64,000 nt of DNA, taken from Mucilaginibacter aurantiaciroseus. GTDB taxonomy: Bacteria; Bacteroidota; Bacteroidia; Sphingobacteriales; Sphingobacteriaceae. Location: contig NZ_JAMXOF010000001.1 in NCBI RefSeq assembly GCF_024055595.1, positions 248,001 through 312,000 of the forward strand, read 5' to 3'. Shown here in pieces: positions 25,510 through 34,315 of this stretch; within the stretch, counting starts at the first letter, position 1; every line of letters begins with the position of its first letter. The position numbers were made by a program, and so were the translations under genes. The notes beneath the pieces were generated by a model that made no database searches, was not told the origin of the DNA, and saw nothing but the letters and a program-made list of their open reading frames with translations.

Positions 25510-26253
25510 CTAAAACTCCAATGGCCCTAACCGTCGCATGTTTTTCATGATTAGGTATTGCCTGTGCCTTAGGTAGCGGGTAGGGTTGGTGGCGCTCCAC
25601 CGCAATGGGCTCGGGAAGATTACTGCTATGGCGGCAGATTGCCTGCGGGTAAGCTGTAATGCCGGTTTGTGGAAGTAGGCCTGCGATGCGGCCCCGATGC
25701 CGTAAATGCCATCGCCCATTTCAATTACGTTGAGGTAAACCTCCATAATGCGTTTTTTGGTCCAAAAGGCCTCGATGAGGATGGTAAACCAAGCCTCGAA
25801 ACCCTTGCGCACAAACGAACGGCCGGGATACAGGAAAATGTTTTTGGCGGTTTGCTGGCTGATGGTGCTGCCGCCGATAAGTTTTTTGCTTTTGGCGTTC
25901 TTTTGAATGGCACGCTCAATGGCTTTAAAATCGAAACCATGATTCTCCAAAAACGATTGATCTTCGGCAGCTACCGCGGCGCGTTTCATGTTATCTGCAA
26001 TATTATCAAAGGCAACCCATTGCTTGTCTATCTTCCAATCCTTGCCATCGGCCTTGCGTTCAAAACCGCGTTGTATCATTAGCCAGGTAAAAGGCGGGTT
26101 TACAAATTTGAACAGCAGCACGCCAAACAAGCTGGCTGCAACAAATACAATAACCACCAGCTTTACTACGCGCAAAACCAGCCTTACCACGCCGTTATTA
26201 AAAAATCCCTTTGTTTTGCTGTTGCTTTTACGATTTTGTGCTTTGTTGGCCAT
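25510..26253 (-). CDS. mtgA: Monofunctional biosynthetic peptidoglycan transglycosylase
   Basis: 247 residues. A membrane anchor at residues ~24-50 is followed by a GT51 glycosyltransferase domain: AAVAAEDQSFLENHGFD (catalytic Glu in AAEDQ), GGSTISQQTAKN, KKRIMEVYLNVIEMG and GIYGIGAASQAYF. No transpeptidase domain is present, so it is MtgA rather than a class A PBP. It polymerises lipid II into glycan strands at the outer face of the inner membrane. The gene stands alone downstream of the ribosomal operon's terminator. Confidence 0.95.
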   Translation of the reverse strand: MANKAQNRKSNSKTKGFFNNGVVRLVLRVVKLVVIVFVAASLFGVLLFKFVNPPFTWLMIQRGFERKADGKDWKIDKQWVAFDNIADNMKRAAVAAEDQSFLENHGFDFKAIERAIQKNAKSKKLIGGSTISQQTAKNIFLYPGRSFVRKGFEAWFTILIEAFWTKKRIMEVYLNVIEMGDGIYGIGAASQAYFHKPALQLTRRQSAAIAVIFPSPLRWSATNPTRYLRHRQYLIMKNMRRLGPLEF

Positions 26254-26299
26254 TGCGATATTTGATGCCCCGCTAATTTCAGGATAATCTTCTTATTAA

Positions 26300-26342
26300 G
26301 CACAAAAAAGGTGTTTAGCTATGCTAAACACCTTTTTTGTGC
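26300..26342. terminator. Strong bidirectional terminator after the rpsF-rpsR-rplI operon
   Basis: Perfect 20-bp arms (26300-26319 and 26323-26342; core AGGTGTTTAGC / GCTAAACACCT) with a TAT loop and A6/T6 tracts. It ends the leftward ribosomal operon before mtgA. Confidence 0.9.
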
Positions 26343-26348
26343 CCCTTT

Positions 26349-26426
26349 AATCCGATAGCTATCGGATTTTCCCGGAAGGGAGCTTTATGTTTAAAGCCCT
26401 CTCCGGAGGAAAGGGTTGGGTAAGGC
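26349..26426. repeat. Short palindromic intergenic repeat
   Basis: Contains the palindrome ATCCGATAGCTATCGGAT (26350-26367) and, 25 bases on, a CCCTCTCCGGAGGAAAGGG hairpin. It resembles the CTCTCC..GGAGAGG-type intergenic repeats common in this phylum. It lies between rplI and its terminator. Confidence 0.5.
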
Positions 26427-26427
26427 C

Positions 26428-26871
26428 TTACTCAGCAACAACTGAGAAAGGAACCTGTACTTTTACTTCTTTATGCAGGTTCACTATTGCGATGTAATCA
26501 CCAACAAATTTAGGCTCCTGATCAAAAGTGATACGGCGACGGTCAACTTCAAAACCTTCTTTTTTCAATGCATCAGCTACCTGGATGGTATTGATAGCAC
26601 CGAAGATCTTTCCGCTTTCGCCAGCTTTTGCGCCGATAGTAAGCTTAACGCCTTCTAATTTAGCTGCAATCGCGTCCGCGTCTTTGCGTATTTTTTCTTG
26701 TTTAAACTGTGCTTGCTTCAAGTTTTCTGCTAAAACTTTACGTGCGCTTACAGTTGCTAATATTGCGTAACCTTTTGGGATAAGAAAGTTGCGGCCATAA
26801 CCTGGCTTTACATTCACTACATCGTCTTTATCGCCGAGGTTTTTTACGTCTTGTTTTAAAATAACTTCCAT
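26428..26871 (-). CDS. rplI: 50S ribosomal protein L9
   Basis: 147 residues, standard length. The N-terminal MEVILKQDVKNLGDKDDVV and GYGRNFLIPKGYA are the L9 signature; the C-terminal domain follows a long helix (~45-75). It is the last gene of the rpsF-rpsR-rplI operon, 17 bases after rpsR. Confidence 0.98.
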   Translation of the reverse strand: MEVILKQDVKNLGDKDDVVNVKPGYGRNFLIPKGYAILATVSARKVLAENLKQAQFKQEKIRKDADAIAAKLEGVKLTIGAKAGESGKIFGAINTIQVADALKKEGFEVDRRRITFDQEPKFVGDYIAIVNLHKEVKVQVPFSVVAE

Positions 26872-26888
26872 TGCTTTTTACCTCCTGA

Positions 26889-27152
26889 TTATTTTAATGA
26901 GTCTGTAACATAAGGTAATAAACCGATGTGGCGCGCACGCTTAACAGCCTGTGCCACTTTACGCTGAAACTTCAAAGAAGTACCTGTTAAACGGCGAGGT
27001 AATACTTTACCCTGGTCGTTAATAAACTTTAATAAAAAGTTAGCGTCTTTGTAATCGATATACTTAATACCATTCTTTTTGAAACGGCAGTATTTTTTAC
27101 GGTTATCCTCCACTTTGGGAGCGGTAACGTATTTAATTTGGTCGTTTGCCAT
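26889..27152 (-). CDS. rpsR: 30S ribosomal protein S18
   Basis: 87 residues. Ends with the S18 pattern [38 protein letters not shown] and HIGLLPY. Translationally coupled to rpsF (ATG overlaps the rpsF stop region by one base). Confidence 0.98.
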   Translation of the reverse strand: MANDQIKYVTAPKVEDNRKKYCRFKKNGIKYIDYKDANFLLKFINDQGKVLPRRLTGTSLKFQRKVAQAVKRARHIGLLPYVTDSLK

Positions 27153-27517
27153 TAGTTTTTTTCCTCCACTTTAGCTGCAGGTTTCTTGTTAAAGGCACCG
27201 CTGCGTTTTTTATCATTGTAAGCAATGGCATGTTTATCCAAAGCAATGGTAAGGAAGCGCAAAACACGCTCATCGCGCCTTAATTCAACTTCCAGTTTAT
27301 TAATTAAATCACCCGGAGCCTTGAATTCAGTTAAGTGATAGTACCCTGTAGTTTTCTTCTGAATAGGGTACGCTAATTTTCTCAAACCCCAATTATCCTC
27401 CTGGACAATTTCGGCTCCGTTATCTGTTAATGTCTTGCTGTATTTGGCAATTGCCTCTTTAGCAGTTTCATCAGATAACAACGGGGTTAGAACGATCACG
27501 ATTTCGTACTGTTGCAT
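27152..27517 (-). CDS. rpsF: 30S ribosomal protein S6
   Basis: 121 residues: [38 protein letters not shown] and [11 protein letters not shown] are diagnostic. A charged C-terminal extension ([19 protein letters not shown]) follows the core. First gene of the operon; a good promoter lies 45-75 bases upstream. Confidence 0.98.
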   Translation of the reverse strand: MQQYEIVIVLTPLLSDETAKEAIAKYSKTLTDNGAEIVQEDNWGLRKLAYPIQKKTTGYYHLTEFKAPGDLINKLEVELRRDERVLRFLTIALDKHAIAYNDKKRSGAFNKKPAAKVEEKN

Positions 27518-27561
27518 TATTATTTTGATTTTTAATTATTTATCCCTGTATATCGGGGCTG

Positions 27562-27592
27562 CAAATGTAGTAAGAAATTTATTACCAAACAA
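27562..27592 (-). promoter_or_regulatory. Promoter of the rpsF operon
   Basis: On the leftward strand TTG of TTGTTTGG (27585-27592) is followed after 20 bases by TACATTTG (27562-27569), an exact TAnnTTTG -7 element. Confidence 0.6.
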
Positions 27593-27648
27593 GCCGATTT
27601 TGTTGTATTTTAACAGTCTAAAACACACCAAAATATACATCCCCCGGT

Positions 27649-28269
27649 ATGAAAAGATCTCTACTACTTTTAGCTGCTGCTTTTACATTTCTTATAACAA
27701 CAGCCCAGGCCCAAACCACGGCACCATCGCCCATCGAAAAAAAACTGACCGACAGTGTTTGCATCACCCTAAACAAAATGGATGTTAGCAAGGTAACTAA
27801 CAAAAAAGAGGCTGTCGCGCTTTACACCCAAGCCATAAGCCTTCATGTAGATATACTACAGGAGTAGGCTACCGAACAGGGTATTGAGTTTACCGATAGC
27901 AAAGCTATGAAAGCCATCGGCATAAAACTTGCCCAAAACCTGATGAAGCAAAACTGCGCCAACTTTATGAAGCTGGCCACCAAAATGAGTGGGGCAGATG
28001 CGGATGAAGTGGCTACTGAAACTACCACCGGTACCTTTAAACGTATAGATGTTAAAGGCTTTAATTATATAGTGCTAACCGATGCCAAAGGCAGCGAACG
28101 CTCGTTCATTTGGCTAAGACAATTCCCCGGGTCTGAAAAATTCATGGGGCTTACCACCAAATACGCCGGCAAAAAACTAAAAGTTAGCTGGCAGGAAATG
28201 GAAGTTTATTTACCTGCCGCCAAAGGCTATTATAAGGTTAAGGAAATTATTGGGGTTGAAGTTTTGTAA
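27649..28269 (+). pseudogene. Secreted hypothetical protein gene with an in-frame TAG
   Basis: One frame is open over 207 codons except TAG at 27865-27867. The first part has a signal peptide (KRSLLLLAAAFTFLITTAQAQ) and a helical segment; after the stop the frame continues with TEQGIEFTDSKAMKAIGIKL, a Cys-containing helix and a beta-rich C-terminal domain ending KVKEIIGVEVL. The two halves read as one protein of ~206 residues, so a single base change (for example GAG to TAG) is the simplest explanation. Family not recognised. Confidence 0.7.
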
Positions 28270-28271
28270 GC

Positions 28272-28937
28272 CTAATATTGCTTATGAAAGCCCAAACCGT
28301 AAACAATGCCCAACGCCGCATAGCTGTGTTTGGATACATTGCCCGAAAGTTTAAAACCAATGCTTCCGCCAAAGCCCGTTGGCCCGCCCACCGGGATAAT
28401 ATGATAAATGCGGAAACGCTCTTTTGATTTTTTAAACCACATGATATTTATCTCAAATGGCAAGCCAACGTAATGTTCTTCTATCCTTTGGTTTTGGTTG
28501 TTTGTGTCTTTGTATTTAATAACGCGGTTATTGGTTGATGCACCCAGGGCGAAGCTAAAGGCATGGCCATCTTTTGGGAAACGCAGGCCGTAAAGTAAGG
28601 CGTACTCGCTAAGGCTGCCGTTATCTTTTATTCCCGGGATTGCTGTAAATGGGCTAAGCAGGGTAAAATTAAGGTCAAGATCGGCAATGCCTATGTATCT
28701 TAAGGTAAATAGGTTGTGGCTAAACTGGTAATTTATGCTGGTGCTTATTTGCGGGCCTTTGGCGCCTGCTACACCAAATCCAAGACCCACATCACCATAT
28801 ATAATGAGGTTGGTTTTAACTTTCGGCGCAATCGTTACACTGTCGGGCTTTACAACAATTGTTTTTAAACTATCCTGTGCAGCGGCGAACGTTGTAATTA
28901 AAAATGATAAAGTGGCAATAAATAGCAGTTGCTTCAT
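28272..28937 (-). CDS. Hypothetical outer-membrane/exported beta-rich protein
   Basis: 221 residues from the ATG at 28937; an earlier in-frame ATG (29012) would add 25 residues before a clear signal peptide (MKQLLFIATLSFLITTFAAAQ), so I reject it. The mature part alternates beta-strands with aromatic girdle residues (ISTSINYQFSHNLFTLRYIG, ALLYGLRFP), fitting a small outer-membrane beta-barrel. Function unknown. It converges on the broken gene at 27649-28269 with 2 bases between them. Confidence 0.75.
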   Translation of the reverse strand: MKQLLFIATLSFLITTFAAAQDSLKTIVVKPDSVTIAPKVKTNLIIYGDVGLGFGVAGAKGPQISTSINYQFSHNLFTLRYIGIADLDLNFTLLSPFTAIPGIKDNGSLSEYALLYGLRFPKDGHAFSFALGASTNNRVIKYKDTNNQNQRIEEHYVGLPFEINIMWFKKSKERFRIYHIIPVGGPTGFGGSIGFKLSGNVSKHSYAALGIVYGLGFHKQY

Positions 28938-29052
28938 GATAAGGTTAAGTTGCCCTAATATATGGGTTTTCGATATAAGATAAGCAGTTAAACTGTAAAT
29001 TAACAAAAACATAAAGCCCTAAAAATCTGTCTTTATTAAAAACACCAACGCT

Positions 29053-29289
29053 ATGCAATTTGCCAGCCAACACCCTGAAGAGAATGCCGAAGATTTTGCG
29101 GATGACCTTAATTTAAAACCCACTGACGAGGGCAACCCTGTTGAAGGCGACTGGGAGGATGAAGAAGACGAGGACTTTGACGATAGTATGGAGTTTGAAG
29201 AAGATATGCGTGAAATTCGCACGGGCGATGATATTGGCGAACCCGACCCCGAAGATGCAGACCACATGCCAAACGGCGACCAGAAATAG
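29053..29289 (+). CDS. Small highly acidic protein, 78 residues
   Basis: More than a third of residues are Asp or Glu (for example GDWEDEEDEDFDDSMEFEED). No signal peptide or known domain. It lies 70 bases upstream of dnaX on the same strand and may share its transcript. Low-complexity acidic proteins of this size occur in Bacteroidetes, but I cannot name a family. Confidence 0.55.
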   Translation: MQFASQHPEENAEDFADDLNLKPTDEGNPVEGDWEDEEDEDFDDSMEFEEDMREIRTGDDIGEPDPEDADHMPNGDQK

Positions 29290-29359
29290 AGGGGTGCTAA
29301 AGCATTTTATTCACAAACCGTTTTAGGGCTTTTGGGTAAAGCAAAATCTTTCTACCTTT

Positions 29360-31195
29360 ATGCCTGTGGACAATTTCATAGTTTCGGCACGTAAATACCG
29401 CCCGGCTACCTTCGAAACCGTTGTAGGCCAGCAACATATAACTAATACGTTAAAAAACGCTATTAAGAATAATCAGCTGGCGCAGGCATTTTTGTTCTGC
29501 GGGCCAAGGGGTGTTGGTAAAACCACCTGCGCGCGTATCCTTGCAAAAACCATAAACTGTACCAATTTACAGCCCAATGGCGAGGCCTGCGGCACTTGCG
29601 ACAGTTGCCGAGCATTTATGAACGGTAACTCGTTTAACGTGCACGAACTGGATGCTGCCTCAAATAACTCGGTTGATGACATCCGTAGCTTGATAGAGCA
29701 GGTACGCATCCCGCCACAAGCCGCCCGTTATAAGGTTTATATTATTGATGAGGTGCACATGCTATCGCAGGCGGCGTTTAACGCTTTCCTGAAAACGCTT
29801 GAGGAACCACCTAATTACGCCATATTTATATTAGCCACTACGGAGAAGCATAAGATATTGCCAACGATACTGTCGCGATGCCAGATCTTTGATTTTAACC
29901 GCATCAAGGTAGAGGATATGGCCGGCCATTTGGCAAACATCGCTAAAAAAGAAAGCATCACTTATGAGGATGACGGCCTACACATCATCGCCCAAAAGGC
30001 CGATGGCGGTTTAAGGGATGCCCTGTCGATGTTCGACCAGATCGTGAGCTTTAGCGGGGGAAACGTTACCTACCGCTCGGTTATTGATAACCTGAACATA
30101 CTTGATTACGACTACTACTTTAACGTTACCGATAAACTGTTAAGCGAAGACAGCGCGCAATCGCTGTTGCTGTTTGATGAGATACTGGGCAAAGGTTTCG
30201 ATGGCGCCCATTTTATATCGGGCCTGTCCGAACACTTCCGTAACCTGCTGGTAGGTAAGGATGCATCAACCATAAAATTACTGGAGGTTAGCGAAACCAT
30301 TAAAGCGCGTTACCTGCAACAATCGCAGGCGGCGTCGGTCTCGTTCCTGCTATCCGCCATGAATATTGCCAACCAGTGCGATATTAGCTACAAGCTGAGC
30401 AAGAACCAGCGTTTACAGGTAGAACTGGCCTTGCTTAAGATGAGCAACCTGCTCTCCATATTCAATATGTCGGCATCGCCGGCCGGTCAAAACGTTGCTG
30501 CCCCAAACGGGGAGTTAAAAAAAAAACCTGATACTTTAATAAATAGTACTCTTCAGGGCCAAAATATGGCCAATGAAATGAGTGTTGCAAGGGATAACCC
30601 GGTTGTTTACAATCGTACTGTGCCGGTTACAACACCAGCAACACCATCGATGGCCATACCTGCTACGGAAGCTAAACCGGAGCCAGCCGAAAAACCAAAG
30701 TTTTTTGTACCTAATGCGCATGCAGGGGCAACATCTGTTAAGATACCATCCTTAAAAGACCTTGGTAAGCAGGTAGAAGAAGCGGCGTTGGAAGAAGAAG
30801 ACCCTTACTTAAAAGGCACGGACAAGGAAAGTTTTAGTATTGACCAATTCCTACAATTGTGGACAGACCACGGCGCCAGGCTGAAAAAAGAAAACAAGGC
30901 GGCAACGCTATATACCCTATTTACATCGGTTACACCAAAGGTGTTAGGCCCCGAGAATTTTGAGGTGCCGGTATCTAACAAAGTACAGGAACAAGCCTTT
31001 AGGGACGAGCGCCCTTACATCTTAAACTTTTTACGAACTACGCTTAAAAATTTCAGCATCGAGGTGAATGCCAGGGTAGAGGAATCTACCGTGGTGCGCA
31101 AACCATATACCGCTATGGAGAAATTTCAGCATATGGCCGCTAAAAATCCGCAACTGATAGATCTAAAAAATAAATTTAATTTGGATTTTGATTAG
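29360..31195 (+). CDS. dnaX: DNA polymerase III subunit gamma/tau
   Basis: 611 residues. AAA+ clamp-loader core: YRPATFETVVGQQHI, Walker A GPRGVGKTT (~50-58), the zinc module with cysteines in CTNLQPNGEACGTCDSC, Walker B DEVHML, sensor 1 ATTEKHKILPTILSRC, and the lid. Residues ~380-480 form a low-complexity linker and the remainder a tau-like C-terminal region. An A9 run (30519-30527) in the linker is the kind of site where programmed frameshifting makes the shorter gamma form in other bacteria; not proven here. It loads the sliding clamp at the replication fork. Confidence 0.97.
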   Translation: MPVDNFIVSARKYRPATFETVVGQQHITNTLKNAIKNNQLAQAFLFCGPRGVGKTTCARILAKTINCTNLQPNGEACGTCDSCRAFMNGNSFNVHELDAASNNSVDDIRSLIEQVRIPPQAARYKVYIIDEVHMLSQAAFNAFLKTLEEPPNYAIFILATTEKHKILPTILSRCQIFDFNRIKVEDMAGHLANIAKKESITYEDDGLHIIAQKADGGLRDALSMFDQIVSFSGGNVTYRSVIDNLNILDYDYYFNVTDKLLSEDSAQSLLLFDEILGKGFDGAHFISGLSEHFRNLLVGKDASTIKLLEVSETIKARYLQQSQAASVSFLLSAMNIANQCDISYKLSKNQRLQVELALLKMSNLLSIFNMSASPAGQNVAAPNGELKKKPDTLINSTLQGQNMANEMSVARDNPVVYNRTVPVTTPATPSMAIPATEAKPEPAEKPKFFVPNAHAGATSVKIPSLKDLGKQVEEAALEEEDPYLKGTDKESFSIDQFLQLWTDHGARLKKENKAATLYTLFTSVTPKVLGPENFEVPVSNKVQEQAFRDERPYILNFLRTTLKNFSIEVNARVEESTVVRKPYTAMEKFQHMAAKNPQLIDLKNKFNLDFD

Positions 31196-31230
31196 CGCTA
31201 ATTTAATTACAACGGACTCTAAGGATCTTA

Positions 31231-31322
31231 TTATTCGATAACACAAATAGCACAAAGGTTTGCCAGTTGCATTCTCTGTGTTCTTTGTGATTTTGTCTTT
31301 GTGTACTTTGTGGTTAAATCGA
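31231..31322. repeat. Intergenic 'TTTGTG' repeat
   Basis: AT-rich sequence built of related short units (CACAAATAGCACAAAGG, TTCTTTGTGATTTTGT, TTTGTGTACTTTGTGG). Sequences of this sort recur between genes in many Bacteroidetes genomes. No gene. Confidence 0.4.
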
Positions 31323-31327
31323 ACCAA

Positions 31328-31756
31328 TTACACGCGCGGTGTATCATTTTTAGGATAACCTTCTTCGTCAAGGTCATCGCGGTCATCCTCGGGCGTGCGT
31401 GCCAAAGCGGCATCGCGCGGGTTAAGTTCTACTATTTTGCCGCTATCAATATGCATCCCTAATGCATCCGCATCTGTTTCTAAAGAACGGTCGGCATCGT
31501 ATTCGCCTTTTGTATCATAAGGGTTAGCTTCGTCATAGGTCGAGTTCATGTCCTCGCCATCTTTAACAGAGGTGTCGTAAGGGGCGGGGTGGTCGTAGTC
31601 GGGGTTATCGCTCTTAACATCGTACTCGTAACTGTTTGTAGTCTCGTCGTAATTAAGATTTTCGCTATCTGCGGTTTCGTTGCTATCGTTATTCAATGAA
31701 GTGTCACTGTCCTCAGGGTCAGTTACAAAATCCGGGTTTTCGTTTTCGGGTATCAT
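31328..31756 (-). CDS. Acidic low-complexity hypothetical protein, 142 residues
   Basis: Rich in Asp, Glu, Asn, Ser and Tyr (NYDETTNSYEYDVKSD, DYDHPAPYDTSVKDG), probably disordered; the C-terminal part (IDSGKIVELNPRDAALARTP) looks more ordered. No signal peptide. It converges on dnaX, and is one of two very acidic proteins flanking that gene. Function unknown. Confidence 0.6.
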   Translation of the reverse strand: MIPENENPDFVTDPEDSDTSLNNDSNETADSENLNYDETTNSYEYDVKSDNPDYDHPAPYDTSVKDGEDMNSTYDEANPYDTKGEYDADRSLETDADALGMHIDSGKIVELNPRDAALARTPEDDRDDLDEEGYPKNDTPRV

Positions 31757-31825
31757 AGGTTATGTATTTGATGTATATACATAAAAACCCTGCCAAAAAA
31801 TTATTGTTTTGGGAAGGATAGCTTA

Positions 31826-32542
31826 TTACTGTACCGATTTTCGGTACGAGGTAACATCGCCAAGGGCAAACTTTAAACCAATAGAGTATTGTACCAGTTT
31901 ATCATTGCTTTTACCCGTGGTAAAGCCATCCATGTTATCCGTAAAATCGTTATTAAATTGGTAGGCAAGGTCTATTTTAAAAGATGGCTGATTATACTGA
32001 TTGAAAAATTTAATCTCATAACCCAGGCGCACGGGTAGAAAAAGCTCGTTGCTTTTGTTTAAGCCGGGGGTGAAAAATTGCGGGGAGGTGTTTGAGGCCC
32101 GGTTAATGTTGTCATCGTGGATGTTATTGAGGATGTAGCCTAAACCGGCAGATATATACAGGCCTTTAATAGCGTTGGCTATACCGCCGTTAGAATAATC
32201 CAAAATTTCGCCTGCTTGCAGCTGCCCCCTGAATACAATGGCTGTAAAGTTGTTTTTAAAGTAGCGTCCCGATAGGTTCTCGGTTCTGCTGCCACCTTCC
32301 AGCTTGCCGGTTTGTATTTCTACAAGGTAATTTAAGTAGGGTGTTTGGTTATAGTTAAAGTTTACAAAAACAGATGGGGTGCTTTTTATTTTTCCTTCGG
32401 TATCGCCGTATAACTGGTTAACCGTGCCGCCAAAACCAACGTCATATTGGGCGTAGTCATAACCAATTTGGGCTTTTGTTATAGATGTTATTGCAGATAA
32501 TAATAGCGTAATAAATATAGTTTTAGTAAGCAACTTTATCAT
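31826..32542 (-). CDS. Outer-membrane beta-barrel hypothetical protein
   Basis: 238 residues with a signal peptide ending near TKAQ (residue 24). The mature part has porin-like alternation and the pattern SVFVNFNYNQTPYLNYLVEI, LYISAGLGYILNN and a terminal strand YSIGLKFALGD. It resembles small Bacteroidetes outer-membrane proteins of unknown role. It is divergent from icd. Confidence 0.75.
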   Translation of the reverse strand: MIKLLTKTIFITLLLSAITSITKAQIGYDYAQYDVGFGGTVNQLYGDTEGKIKSTPSVFVNFNYNQTPYLNYLVEIQTGKLEGGSRTENLSGRYFKNNFTAIVFRGQLQAGEILDYSNGGIANAIKGLYISAGLGYILNNIHDDNINRASNTSPQFFTPGLNKSNELFLPVRLGYEIKFFNQYNQPSFKIDLAYQFNNDFTDNMDGFTTGKSNDKLVQYSIGLKFALGDVTSYRKSVQ

Positions 32543-32760
32543 AATGTAAAAGCCAAATTTTGCTGAAGGGTGTATTTTTTATTTTTATAAAAGTAACATC
32601 AAACTTTTAAAAAGCAATACCATGTTTAATATTAAATGCATTTACCGCTTTAAACGCCGCATTTACGCATGTATTTTAACCCGATAAAATATTATCAAAC
32701 AAAGGGGATAAATAAATTGCAATTTTTACGCGCTTAAATTTTTACAAATAAAATTTTATG

Positions 32761-32768
32761 TAAGTTTG
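32761..32768 (+). promoter_or_regulatory. Candidate -7 element for icd
   Basis: TAAGTTTG matches the TAnnTTTG consensus, 38 bases before the icd start. The -33 region is AT-rich without a clear TTTG. Confidence 0.35.
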
Positions 32769-32806
32769 AAACCGTTTCAAATAAAAATTAACCACAAAAA
32801 TCTGGT

Positions 32807-34036
32807 ATGTCAAAAATTAAAGTAGAAAACCCGGTAGTAGAGCTGGATGGTGATGAAATGACCCGCATCATCTGGAAGTTTATTAAAGATAAACTGATCA
32901 TCCCTTATCTGGACCTGGATATAAAATATTATGACTTGGGTATCGAGTATCGTGATGAAACCGATGACCAGGTTACCATTGATGCTGCCAACGCTATCTT
33001 AAAATATGGTGTAGGTATTAAATGTGCTACCATCACCCCCGATGAGCAGCGTGTAGAAGAGTTTGGCCTTAAACAAATGTGGAGGTCGCCAAATGGTACC
33101 ATCCGTAATATATTAGATGGTACGGTTTTCCGCGAGCCAATTGTGATGAACAATGTACCACGTTTGGTTCCAAACTGGACAGCCCCTATCTGCATTGGCC
33201 GCCACGCTTTTGGCGACCAGTACCGCGCTACCGATTTTGTTACTAAAGGCAAAGGTAAATTAACTATAAAATTCACCCCTGAAGATGGCAGTGCCGAGCA
33301 ATCATTTGAAGTGTACAACTTTAAAGGAGATGGCGTTGCATTGGCTATGTACAACACCGATGAGTCTATCCGCGGGTTTGCACACGCTTGTTTTAACCAG
33401 GCGCTGATGAAAGGCTGGCCTTTATATCTGTCTACCAAAAACACCATCCTAAAAAAATACGATGGCCGTTTTAAAGATATTTTTGAAGAGATCTTTCAGG
33501 CAGATTACAAAACCAAATTTGCTGAAGCAGGCATCACTTACGAGCACCGCTTAATTGACGACATGGTTGCATCGGCCCTTAAATGGAACGGTAACTTTGT
33601 TTGGGCTTGTAAAAACTACGATGGCGACGTACAAAGCGACACCGTAGCACAGGGCTTTGGTTCATTAGGTTTAATGACCTCTACTTTGGTTACACCCGAT
33701 GGTACCGTTATGGAAGCTGAAGCAGCACACGGTACGGTAACCCGCCACTACCGCGAGCACCAGGCAGGCCGCCCAACATCTACCAACCCAATCGCATCTA
33801 TCTTCGCGTGGACACGTGGTTTAGAGTTTCGTGGGATATTGGATGGTAACCAGGAGTTGGTAAACTTCTGTAAGGCATTAGAAGAAGTTTGTATAGAAAC
33901 TGTTGAAAGCGGTAAAATGACCAAAGATTTGGCCCTCACCGTAAAAGCCAAAGTTGAGCACGGTACCGATTACCTGTACACCGAAGAGTTTTTAGAAGCC
34001 ATCAACGAAAACTTAAAAGCGAAATTGGGTAAATAG
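32807..34036 (+). CDS. icd: NADP-dependent isocitrate dehydrogenase
   Basis: 409 residues, of the homodimeric 'eukaryote-like' type II family rather than the E. coli type: [53 protein letters not shown] (substrate-binding SPNGTIRN), the metal-binding DDMVA segment, and [11 protein letters not shown] with the NADP-contacting Arg-His. It converts isocitrate to 2-oxoglutarate in the TCA cycle. Monocistronic, followed by a terminator. Confidence 0.97.
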   Translation: MSKIKVENPVVELDGDEMTRIIWKFIKDKLIIPYLDLDIKYYDLGIEYRDETDDQVTIDAANAILKYGVGIKCATITPDEQRVEEFGLKQMWRSPNGTIRNILDGTVFREPIVMNNVPRLVPNWTAPICIGRHAFGDQYRATDFVTKGKGKLTIKFTPEDGSAEQSFEVYNFKGDGVALAMYNTDESIRGFAHACFNQALMKGWPLYLSTKNTILKKYDGRFKDIFEEIFQADYKTKFAEAGITYEHRLIDDMVASALKWNGNFVWACKNYDGDVQSDTVAQGFGSLGLMTSTLVTPDGTVMEAEAAHGTVTRHYREHQAGRPTSTNPIASIFAWTRGLEFRGILDGNQELVNFCKALEEVCIETVESGKMTKDLALTVKAKVEHGTDYLYTEEFLEAINENLKAKLGK

Positions 34037-34059
34037 TACTGTCCCGATGAAATATGAAG

Positions 34060-34088
34060 GCCCGTTCTGAAAAGAGCGGGCTTTTTTT
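34060..34088 (+). terminator. Rho-independent terminator of icd
   Basis: Arms GCCCGTTCT (34060-34068) and AGAGCGGGC (34073-34081), 4-base loop, followed by a T7 tract. Confidence 0.9.
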
Positions 34089-34111
34089 GTGGGGGCGACA
34101 TTCCCGCTTTG

Positions 34112-34206
34112 TCATCCTGAGCGATAGCGAAGAATTCTAATCGCCGCTATACAAACGCAAATGCATATCGGCTATTAGATGCTTCAAACGTTCAGCATGA
34201 CAAACT
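34112..34206. repeat. Palindromic intergenic element, family A copy 2
   Basis: Outer inverted ends TTTGTCATCCTGA and TTCAGCATGACAAA; inside these, GATAGCGAAG...TCT and AGATGCTTC. It is the same family as the truncated copy at 25390-25495. Confidence 0.75.
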
Positions 34207-34315
34207 ATTTAATATAGATTTTGACACTAAAGGAAACACTGTGCTTATTTAGAAAAACCTATTCCCTCATTCCGCAAAATCCCTAACTTAGCCGCATTAC
34301 CAAGTCCACACTATT

